Source of the DNA: Planctomycetaceae bacterium
GTDB taxonomy: Bacteria > Planctomycetota > UBA1135 > GCA-002686595
Assembly (NCBI GenBank): GCA_016125265.1
Contig: WGMC01000016.1
Span: 1 to 64,000, forward strand
Direction: 5' to 3'
Length of the DNA: 64,000 bases
Shown here: positions 41,577 through 48,955 of the stretch, piece after piece
Layout: each line of letters opens with the position of its first letter
How positions within the stretch are numbered: the first letter of the stretch is position 1
The notes under the pieces: model-generated
What the model saw: the letters and a program-made list of their open reading frames with translations, nothing else
Database searches by the model: none
What the model was told of the DNA's origin: nothing
Translations under genes and position numbers: made by a program

Positions 41577-44506
41577 CGGCGCGCCACCACCGTTCGGTTC
41601 TGGCAGTCGATGGCGAGCACCGCGGCGCGGCACCACGCGGCGTAGTTCGTTTCGCCTGCGCCGATCACGGCGGGTACCCCGAGTTCGTTCGCGCGGATCG
41701 CCATGTGCGAGTTGTGGCCCCCGTACATGGTTGCGAAGCCGGCAATGCCTGCGGAGAAGATCCAATCGAACCCCGGATCCGCGTTGGGGATCATGAGGAT
41801 TGCACCCGCCAGGCTGGGGCGCTCGTCCGTCACCTGGGCCACCGGCCCCTCGGTCGTGCCCAGCGTCACGAAGTTCGGTTCGCTGGAGGGCAGCGCGAAG
41901 GAGAGGATCTCCGCGGGATCGACAAGCAGGGTCGGCAGACTCAACACCCGGGTGCGCCGGTGCGCGGCGCGACCCGCGGCGATGGAGTCCGCCAGCAACG
42001 CGGCCACGTCGACACTGCTCGCGTAGGCGCCGCGCAGGGTCGCGATGTCGCAGTGGGCCATGTCGTCGCGCCCGTGACCGAGGGTTGCGCCCCAACCGGT
42101 CAAGGTGCGCAACGCGTCGCTCAGGTTGCGAGTGAAGACGAACTTGGCGTGTTCGCGGCCCTCGAGCGCCGTGCGCAAGAACACCAGGAGATCCGCAGCG
42201 TCGAGTTCGAGGCCCAACTCGGCCAACCGGCGGTCGACGGCGCTGTTCTGCTGCGGCGACGGCACAAAAGGCGCCGCGTGCAAAACCTTGGTGCGCGCTG
42301 TCCCCCAGTCGAAGTAGTGGTCGGGTGCCTCGTCGTAGCGCGGGGACAAGAGATCGTACGTCCCTGGCCGCAGGTGCCCGTAACGCTCGAGGAACTGGTT
42401 CCTATCGAGTTCCACGAGATCCCGCTGCATGCGCGCGCTGACCGTGTCGAGCGACGCCAGGAAACACTGCCGATCCGCCGGGGACCAGAGGCCGGTGGTC
42501 ACCAGGGAATCGAGCATCTGGCGCGCCATGAACGCCGCGCGCGCGATGCCGGCAAAGGGCAGTGTGCCGTAGCGTTTGGTGTCCTCGAGCAACCAGTAGA
42601 CCTGGTCCAAGGGCGCGAGCGCCGCCAACGCTGGGCCGTATTCCGATTGGCGTTGCTCCAAGACCCTGACCTTGGCGAGATCCTTGGCCAACAGGGAGTC
42701 CGGACCACTCGCGACGCGGTTGGTCAGCGCGCGCAGCGCCTCGGTCAACAGCGCACACGCCACGGCGGAAAACCCATCCCGTCGCAGGGCGGCGAGCCGC
42801 ATGTCTTGGTCCAACGCCAGGCACGACACCACGACGCGAAACTCGACTTTGTCGTGGGCTTCGGGCGCAGCGAGCAGGCGGTCGAGGTACAGATCGACGA
42901 GTTGGCGCGCCCATTCCTCGGGGATCGCCGCGGGCACGAACGATTCGAAGCTGACACGCACATCCACGTAGGGCAACCCGGTGAACGACACCACCAGCGG
43001 AAAGCTGCGCAAGTTGCGGTAGCCGTAGTTGTGGCGCTGGTAGGCCCAGATGCTGTCGGTGACGAGTTCGCGGTAGAGCGACAGCGCGAGCGGCCGCGGG
43101 CGGGCTCCCAGGATCTCGGCGGGATTCCAATCCGGCATGCGGCCAAACAGGGCCCGGGACCCCAGCAACCGAGGGTGTGGACGCGACAGCTCGAGGGCGC
43201 GCCGCTGCGCGTTCTCCAGTGCAGCGCACTCCTCGCCGTAGGCGAGGGATGGCCCCGAGGGCTCTTGCACACACAGTGGCCGCACCTGCAGGAGGTACAG
43301 CACGCCGTCCTCGCCGCGCGCGTACTCGAAGTCGAGGTTGTCGTCACCCAGAAGCTGCGTCAGCTCGTCCGCAACCTCTAACAGGGCGGCCAGCTCGGCA
43401 TCCTCGCACGCCGGCGCCATCCGGTGCACGTAGTGGGTGCGGTGGGAGCGCGCGTGCCCGGAGGTGATCGCACCGGTCGGCCCGCCGTCGCGGTCCTCGC
43501 TGACGATGCGGTAGTGCGCTCCACCGGCCGGATCGCGCGTGAACACCACACCGCTCGCGCGCACGGAGCCGAGGTCCGGTTGTGCGAAGATCTGGTCGCG
43601 GCCCTCGGGGTCGGGCATGGCCGCAGCGAGCTCGTCGATCGCAGCCTGCACTTGGATCCGGCCCAAACAGCCAGCGCGCGAGGGAAAGTGCCCGGCGAGC
43701 GAGCCACTTGCGCGATCCTCGCCGATCGCGCTGGAACGCACGATCAACGGCGCGCGAAACCATCCTCGACGCTCGAGACGCGAGAGCACCGCGTCGCGGT
43801 CCCGGCGCCACTCGCGGACATCGAAGCGTTCCTGCGGCAACACCCGCGCCCCCACCACGCGGTGCTCCAGGCGCTCAAGCGTTTCCGCCTTGCTACCGAA
43901 GGCGACGGCGTGTGGACCGGGGGCGCGCGCGCCGGGGTGTGGCGTACGACGCCGACTGCACTGCCAGACGGCCTCGGCCAGCGCGTCGAGATCGCTCGCG
44001 CCGTCGTTCCAGAGCACGAGATCGGGATCGGGCGGCTCCGGCGCCTCGAGTTCGCGCCCCACCGAAGGACCGCGGGTGCTGTCCCGAGGATCTCCGTAGA
44101 GCTCGGGACGTCGCGTCGCCAGAACGGATTCGGGAGCCCGCAGCAGCACTTCGACGTACCGCGGCAGTCGGCGGTTTCGCTCCCAGATCTCCGGGAACAG
44201 CGAAATGGTCGCGCACACGACGTCGAAACCCTGCCGCGAGATCAGCTCCGCGAGGGCCGCGTAGTGCCGCGCAAGGCGCAGGCGTTCCGCGCGGCCGTAA
44301 CCGACGTCGCGAAAGATGTGACGGCGCAAGTCGTCGCCGTCCAGCAGCACAGGACGGCCTCCATTCCGGCGCAACCGGTCCACGAGCCGGCCGGCGAGGG
44401 ACGTCTTGCCGACGCCGGCCAACCCCGTCAGCCAATACACCGTGCCCGCCGCCGCTATCGTGTCGCGGGAGGCCGCATCCGCCCGGGAGGACTCGGTCTC
44501 CGTCAC
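41573..44506 (-). CDS. APS-kinase-like domain fused to PEP-synthase-like (glutamine kinase) protein
   Basis: The 977-residue protein joins two kinases. Residues 1-190 are an adenylylsulfate-kinase-like domain: Walker A TGLAGVGKTS (27-36), LLDGDDLRRHIF and CATISLFPEIWERNR. Residues 220-977 resemble a PEP synthase/PPDK. The ATP-grasp part has LIVRSSAIGEDRASGSLAG, SGVVFTRDPAGG and LYLLQVRPL. The C-terminal swivelling domain has MYGGHNSHMAIRANELGVP, with His934 as the phospho-carrier. No PEP/pyruvate-binding TIM barrel is present. In C. jejuni, Cj1418 (glutamine kinase) has this same ATP-grasp plus phosphohistidine layout, and Cj1415 is an APS-kinase-like CDP-phosphoramidate kinase; here they are one chain. 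The GTG start overlaps the methyltransferase stop (GTGA). Confidence 0.85.
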   Translation of the reverse strand: MTETESSRADAASRDTIAAAGTVYWLTGLAGVGKTSLAGRLVDRLRRNGGRPVLLDGDDLRRHIFRDVGYGRAERLRLARHYAALAELISRQGFDVVCATISLFPEIWERNRRLPRYVEVLLRAPESVLATRRPELYGDPRDSTRGPSVGRELEAPEPPDPDLVLWNDGASDLDALAEAVWQCSRRRTPHPGARAPGPHAVAFGSKAETLERLEHRVVGARVLPQERFDVREWRRDRDAVLSRLERRGWFRAPLIVRSSAIGEDRASGSLAGHFPSRAGCLGRIQVQAAIDELAAAMPDPEGRDQIFAQPDLGSVRASGVVFTRDPAGGAHYRIVSEDRDGGPTGAITSGHARSHRTHYVHRMAPACEDAELAALLEVADELTQLLGDDNLDFEYARGEDGVLYLLQVRPLCVQEPSGPSLAYGEECAALENAQRRALELSRPHPRLLGSRALFGRMPDWNPAEILGARPRPLALSLYRELVTDSIWAYQRHNYGYRNLRSFPLVVSFTGLPYVDVRVSFESFVPAAIPEEWARQLVDLYLDRLLAAPEAHDKVEFRVVVSCLALDQDMRLAALRRDGFSAVACALLTEALRALTNRVASGPDSLLAKDLAKVRVLEQRQSEYGPALAALAPLDQVYWLLEDTKRYGTLPFAGIARAAFMARQMLDSLVTTGLWSPADRQCFLASLDTVSARMQRDLVELDRNQFLERYGHLRPGTYDLLSPRYDEAPDHYFDWGTARTKVLHAAPFVPSPQQNSAVDRRLAELGLELDAADLLVFLRTALEGREHAKFVFTRNLSDALRTLTGWGATLGHGRDDMAHCDIATLRGAYASSVDVAALLADSIAAGRAAHRRTRVLSLPTLLVDPAEILSFALPSSEPNFVTLGTTEGPVAQVTDERPSLAGAILMIPNADPGFDWIFSAGIAGFATMYGGHNSHMAIRANELGVPAVIGAGETNYAAWCRAAVLAIDCQNRTVVARR

Positions 44507-45321
44507 GCTCGCACTCCCGCAGGTCGGTCCCGCGGCGCGTCGCCGATACGCGCAACCCAGACGCGGGTGCGGTAGGCAGCGTCCACGGAATCCACGCCGC
44601 CGAGACGCGATTCGATCCACCGCAGGAAGGATCCGAAGTCGTCGTCGGAGAGTTGCGCGCGCAGGTTGTTGGCGGAGCGCCAAAGTCCGAGGTACCGCGC
44701 TTTGCTCTGCTGTTCGACGTGGTGGCCCTCGATGTAGGTCACACCGCGAACATCCCGTTGCGCGCCAAGCCTTTGCGACAGCGATTCGCAGAAGGAAGAG
44801 CGCCCGCTGGAGCCGCGGTCGAGGCCGGGAAACCTGCGTTCGAGCTCGTGTTCGATTTCGAGGAGCAACGGATTGGAGGCGAACTCACGTGTGTTCCAAA
44901 GGGCCGCGAAGAGCCCGCCGGGCCGCAGGATGCGCCGCAGCTCCGCCATGGCGCTGTCGAGGTCGGTCCAGTGCAACGCCGACGCCATGGTGACGACGTC
45001 GCAGCACCGATCCGCGAGGCCCGTTGCCTCCGCGCGTCCCGCGACCCAGCGCACGAGCGACACGTCCGTCTTTGCCGCGCCCAGCCTGCGCATGGCGTCG
45101 TTCGGCTCGACCGCCGCGATCCGCAGGCCGAGGGAAGACAGTTGGCGGGTCCAGATGCCCGTGCCCGCGCCCAGGTCGACACCGTCGAGTTCCGCGATCG
45201 CACAGCGCCGCAGGGCCGCTGACCATCCCAAGAGGAGGGTCGGCAGTTCGGGCGCGTACCCGGCCCGATGGGCCGCGTAGTCGTCGGCCAGTTGGGAGTA
45301 GTCGCCGGCGTGGATCGTCAT
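44503..45321 (-). CDS. SAM-dependent methyltransferase (class I)
   Basis: The 272-residue protein starts DYSQLADDYAAHRAGYAPEL, a UbiE-like entry. Motif I is VDLGAGTGIWTRQL and an acidic AVEPNDAM follows; FAALWNTREF and the LRPGG turn mark later motifs. It is a class I O/N/C-methyltransferase of the Methyltransf_11/25 group. As first gene of the phosphoramidate-like operon it is the best candidate for O-methylation of the transferred group, the role suggested for the methyltransferases next to Cj1418 in C. jejuni. A small-molecule target elsewhere in the locus is equally possible. Confidence 0.85.
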   Translation of the reverse strand: MTIHAGDYSQLADDYAAHRAGYAPELPTLLLGWSAALRRCAIAELDGVDLGAGTGIWTRQLSSLGLRIAAVEPNDAMRRLGAAKTDVSLVRWVAGRAEATGLADRCCDVVTMASALHWTDLDSAMAELRRILRPGGLFAALWNTREFASNPLLLEIEHELERRFPGLDRGSSGRSSFCESLSQRLGAQRDVRGVTYIEGHHVEQQSKARYLGLWRSANNLRAQLSDDDFGSFLRWIESRLGGVDSVDAAYRTRVWVARIGDAPRDRPAGVRA

Positions 45322-45414
45322 GGGAGCCCGACGAGAGTGGACCGAGCGCGCTGCGCAAGGCCCACATTCTATCGCGATTGGAAACGACTGGCTAGACTGA
45401 GCGGGAGACCGCCG

Positions 45415-48042
45415 ATGCGACGCTTGCAGTCCGCCCATGGGCATCGCTCCTTTTCGCAGGCCCAGACCGGGTCGGTGATCCTGCCCGGTGCCGCGCCTTT
45501 CACGGAGGCGGCCACAGATTCGGCGATCATGGCCGATGACGCTTTGCGTCCGCTGCCAAGCGCTTTGCGCCCGCCTCCAAGTGCCCTGCGCCCGCTTCCG
45601 TTCGCGCTGACGGTCGTGCAGCTCCTGATGCTGCTCGGAGCGGTGCACCTGTTCGCGATCGAACGGGGATTCGGCTTGCTGGCGCTCACGCCGGTGATCC
45701 TGCTGGGCTTTTTCGTGCACGCGTGGTCGCCGAGGGCGTGGCAACCGGCAGCGTTCCTCGCGATCTCCCTCACCGGCTTCGCCGTGGTGCTCGGCCCCGC
45801 GGTCGCGGCGGTCGTCGTGACATTGGGCTTGGTGCTCGTTGCGATCGCGCACCTCCCCATCCCTTACGTCGCGCGGGTGCTGCTGCTGTTGGCCGCGGGT
45901 GTGTCGTTGACCGCGATGCGCGCCGATTGGATCGATGTGCCCCTGCATCCTTTGGTGCTCCCGGTGCTGGGCTCACTGTTCATGTTCCGCCTGGCGATCT
46001 ACGTCTACGACCGGCACAAAGGAGCCCCACCCGCACCGCTGGCGACCCGGCTCTCCTACTTCTTCCTGTTGCCCAACGCCTGTTTCCTGCTGTTCCCGGT
46101 CGTCGACTACCGCGCGTTCTGCCGCGGCCAAGGGCCAGGGGATCCCCACAAGAACCACCAGCGCGGAATCCAGTGGATGCTGCGCGGTTTGGTGCACCTC
46201 CTCTTGTACCGGTTCATCTACCTCTACTTCTCGCCCGACGAAGTCGAAGCGAACGGCCCCTTCGGCGTGTTGCGCTTCGTGCTGTCGGGCTACCTGCTGT
46301 TCCTGCGCATCTCGGGGCACTTCCACTTCTCGATCGGTCTCCTCCACCTGTTCGGGTTCCGGCTGCCCGAGACCAACCACCGCTACCTACTCGCGTCGAG
46401 CTTCACGGACTGTTGGCGTCGCATCAATCTGTACTGGACCGAGTTCATGAAGAAGTTGGTCTACTTCCCCGTGTTCATGGGTATGCGCCAACTCGGCGCC
46501 GTGCGCGCGATGGTCGTCGCGACGGGCACGGTGTTCCTCGCCACCTGGTTGTTGCACGCGTACCAGTGGTTCTGGCTCCAAGGCGCGCTTCCGCTCGCCG
46601 CCGACGGGATGTTCTGGGGGCTCGCGGGTGTCCTGGCGGTGGTCACGGCCCTCGCGGAGGCGCGCGGCAAGTGGGCACCGGTCCTCAGCCGCACGCAACC
46701 CAGTTGGAGCCAAGCCCTATCGCTCAGTTTGCGCACGCTCGGTGTGCTCTTGGTGATCTCGCTGGTCTGGTCGCTTTGGTGCAGCCCCAGCCCCGACGAC
46801 TGGCTCGCCGTGCTGTCGCGGTTCACCGAGGGCCCCCCACGGCGGTTCTTCGAGTTGGCGGCGCTCCTCGTTGCGCTCGTAGTCGTCGCATCGTGGCTGC
46901 AACGTGTCGTCCACTCCGCGGGTTGGCAGGCGTTGCAGCCCGGACCCCGCGCGCGGACCGGATGGCGCACGGCGGGTTGTGCGCTGCTCGTCGTTGCGGG
47001 TTGCGAACCCGTGTACCGGGCGGTGGACGGCGAACTAGCCGAAGCCGTCCGGCCGTGGATCGAGGACCAACTCAACCGGCGCGACCTTGAGCGGCTGCAG
47101 GCCGGTTATTACGACCGGCTCATCGACCGCGAAGGGTTTGGGGGACGGGCGTGGGAGCACAACCAACGGGGCGCTGGCGGCATCGACCAGGGCAACCCGC
47201 TGGTGCACCGGGTTCCTAAGCCTTGGCTGACCGAGCTGGAGCCCGACCTCGACGTCGAAATCCTCGGCGAGCGCTACCTGACCAACCGGCACGGCATGCG
47301 CGACCGGGACTATCCCCTCGCGAAACCGCCCGGCACCTACCGCATCGCGCTCCTCGGCACCTGCAACGAACTGGGCCCGGGTGTGCCCCAGGGTGAGGTG
47401 TGGAAGGCGCTCGTCGAAGATGCGCTCGAACGCCAGCGCAGCGGCCCCGACACGCCGCGTGTCGAGATTCTGAACTTCGCCGTGCACGAGCACTCCCTGC
47501 TCCAATACGAAGCGCGCTTGCGCGAGGACGTGCTGCGGTTCGAGCCGGATTTGGTGCTCGTGTCGAACCACATCGGATCGTCGACAAAGTACTTGGTCCA
47601 GGCGGCCCTCGAGCTCTCCCCCTGGCCCGCAAACGTTGCCCGGGTCCTCGAGCGGGTCAAGATCACCTCGGACATGGGCGAGCGCGAAATCCGCCAGCGC
47701 GTCGGCCCCACTCGCACCTGGGTCGATGGGTTCGCGCTGCAGCGGCTGGCGGCGACGTGCCGCAACGCCGGGATCCCCCTCGTGGTCCTGGGGCTGCCCT
47801 ACTTGACCCACGACCGCCGGTACCGCAGCCCGGAGAGCGAGGAGTTTCGCGAACTCCTCCACCTCCACGCGGGCAACCTCGGGTACGTGTTCCTCGATTG
47901 GGGGAACCTCTTCGACGGGCTGGAATTCGACGAGGTCGCCTTCGCGGAGACACACCTCCAGTACCAGCCCACCGCCCTCGCCCACCGGCGCATCGCGGAC
48001 AGCTTCCTCCGGGCGTGGAGCGCCGGGGAAGTGCCGCGATGA
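45415..48042 (+). CDS. MBOAT-family O-acyltransferase fused to SGNH-like domain
   Basis: The 875-residue protein has a multi-helix membrane part (about 60-540) of the MBOAT type. It contains ISGHFHFSIGLLHLFGF with the candidate active histidine and TDCWRRINLYWTEFMKK, which parallels the WRRWHISL region of AlgI. A second part (about 630-875) looks like an SGNH/AlgX-type esterase. Its block I reads LLGTCNELGPG, where GDS is expected, so the nucleophile may be Cys. LNFAVHEHS and a terminal ETHLQYQPTALAHRRIADSF remain. The ATG at 45415 has GGGAGA six bases upstream; another in-frame ATG is at 45529. A SALRPLP repeat lies between them. Such proteins move acyl groups onto exported glycans or lipids. 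Confidence 0.8.
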   Translation: MRRLQSAHGHRSFSQAQTGSVILPGAAPFTEAATDSAIMADDALRPLPSALRPPPSALRPLPFALTVVQLLMLLGAVHLFAIERGFGLLALTPVILLGFFVHAWSPRAWQPAAFLAISLTGFAVVLGPAVAAVVVTLGLVLVAIAHLPIPYVARVLLLLAAGVSLTAMRADWIDVPLHPLVLPVLGSLFMFRLAIYVYDRHKGAPPAPLATRLSYFFLLPNACFLLFPVVDYRAFCRGQGPGDPHKNHQRGIQWMLRGLVHLLLYRFIYLYFSPDEVEANGPFGVLRFVLSGYLLFLRISGHFHFSIGLLHLFGFRLPETNHRYLLASSFTDCWRRINLYWTEFMKKLVYFPVFMGMRQLGAVRAMVVATGTVFLATWLLHAYQWFWLQGALPLAADGMFWGLAGVLAVVTALAEARGKWAPVLSRTQPSWSQALSLSLRTLGVLLVISLVWSLWCSPSPDDWLAVLSRFTEGPPRRFFELAALLVALVVVASWLQRVVHSAGWQALQPGPRARTGWRTAGCALLVVAGCEPVYRAVDGELAEAVRPWIEDQLNRRDLERLQAGYYDRLIDREGFGGRAWEHNQRGAGGIDQGNPLVHRVPKPWLTELEPDLDVEILGERYLTNRHGMRDRDYPLAKPPGTYRIALLGTCNELGPGVPQGEVWKALVEDALERQRSGPDTPRVEILNFAVHEHSLLQYEARLREDVLRFEPDLVLVSNHIGSSTKYLVQAALELSPWPANVARVLERVKITSDMGEREIRQRVGPTRTWVDGFALQRLAATCRNAGIPLVVLGLPYLTHDRRYRSPESEEFRELLHLHAGNLGYVFLDWGNLFDGLEFDEVAFAETHLQYQPTALAHRRIADSFLRAWSAGEVPR

Positions 48043-48058
48043 GCCTCGGGGCGTGGGG

Positions 48059-48763
48059 TCACCGGTTCGAGTTCATGTACTGGAGGATCAGGTACACGAG
48101 CTGGGCGATCGACGACGCGGCGGCGGCTACGTAGGTCATGGCGGCGGCGCCGAGCACACTCTCCACCCCGCGGGCTTCCTCCTGGGAGGTGACGATGCCC
48201 GAACTCGCGAGCACCAACTTGGCACGGCGGGAGGCATCGAACTCGACCGGCAGGGTCACGACCTGCAGCAGCACGAGGGCCCCGAACATGCCGATGGCGG
48301 CCAGCATCAAGGTGCTGCCCATCGCCGGCGCGGTTGCGTTGAGCAGCGCACCGATCATGAACACGATCCACCAAAGGCGCGACCCCACCACCGCCACGGG
48401 CACCATCTTCGAGCGGAAGCCCAGCCAGGCGTAGGCGTCGGCGTGCTGGATCGCGTGGCCGGCCTCGTGGGCGGCAACGGCCACGGAAGAAACCGAACGC
48501 CCGTCGTACACGTCCGGCGAGAGCCGCAGGGTGCGTGTCGTCGGGTCGTAGTGGTCGCTCAGGAAACCATCCACACGCTCGATCGTGACGTCGGTCACGC
48601 CGGCCGCGCGGCACACGGCGTGGGCCGCCTGCACACCGCTCATGCCGCTGCGCAGGGGGACCTCGGACCAGCGTTGGAAGGTGCTGCGCACGCGCATGGC
48701 CGCCAGGCCCGACAGGGCCATACCGACGAGCGTGATGACGATCCAAACCGGGTCAAACATCAT
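48059..48763 (-). CDS. YugP-type membrane zinc metallopeptidase
   Basis: The 234-residue protein has an N-terminal helix, the zinc motif HEAGHAIQH near residue 95, and three further helices (GSRLWWIVFMIGALL; STLMLAAIGMFGALVLLQVV; a C-terminal one). LPVEFDASRRAKL follows, giving the Glu/Asp and Arg pattern of the neutral zinc metallopeptidase family (Peptidase_Mbt/DUF200). Family members are membrane-bound proteases of unknown substrate. Upstream of the start is TAAGGAG, a good ribosome binding site. It stands alone, 16 bases from the convergent MBOAT gene. Confidence 0.88.
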   Translation of the reverse strand: MMFDPVWIVITLVGMALSGLAAMRVRSTFQRWSEVPLRSGMSGVQAAHAVCRAAGVTDVTIERVDGFLSDHYDPTTRTLRLSPDVYDGRSVSSVAVAAHEAGHAIQHADAYAWLGFRSKMVPVAVVGSRLWWIVFMIGALLNATAPAMGSTLMLAAIGMFGALVLLQVVTLPVEFDASRRAKLVLASSGIVTSQEEARGVESVLGAAAMTYVAAAASSIAQLVYLILQYMNSNR

Positions 48764-48893
48764 GGTGGCAAAGGCGCTCCTTAGCGCCCGGCGGGAAGGG
48801 GGTGCGAGTCGCGTTTGCGTCCCGTCCGAAAACGCGTGCCCCCTTCTACGACGAAGGGACCCGGAATTGCAGTGCGATCCGCGATCCCCGGGC

Positions 48894-48917
48894 GACGGGG
48901 CGCGCCCAGGCCCCGTC
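48894..48917 (-). terminator. Hairpin downstream of the Bat-type operon
   Basis: GACGGGG (48894-48900) and CCCCGTC (48911-48917) form a 7-bp stem with a 10-base loop, 39 bases beyond the stop of the last Bat-operon gene (minus strand). There is no T-run. The remaining bases of the 192-base gap to the YugP gene show no gene. Confidence 0.35.
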
Positions 48918-48955
48918 CCCCTACACGCCGCTTGCGGACCGCGCCCGGACGCCCG

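Noticed and set aside
41573-44506. Ordinary phosphoenolpyruvate synthase or pyruvate phosphate dikinase
   Set aside because: The C-terminal PEP/pyruvate-binding barrel is missing; the chain ends soon after the phosphohistidine domain, and an APS-kinase-like domain is fused in front.
39332-45321. Sulfate activation operon (APS kinase plus sulfotransferase)
   Set aside because: ATP sulfurylase genes (cysD/cysN or sat) are absent, while glutamyl hydrolase and cytidylyltransferase-like genes are present; PAPS supply from elsewhere remains possible but does not explain those genes.
45268-45414. Upstream extension of the MBOAT gene
   Set aside because: It would overlap the start of the divergent methyltransferase; the ATG at 45415 has a good GGGAGA site and directly precedes the protein's own pattern.
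35089-48042. Polyketide or nonribosomal peptide gene cluster
   Set aside because: There is an acyl-AMP ligase and a carrier protein, but no ketosynthase, condensation or thioesterase domain.
48764-48955. tRNA-like or small RNA gene
   Set aside because: Two short stems are present, but no T-loop GGTTCGA motif, anticodon arm or acceptor stem could be built.
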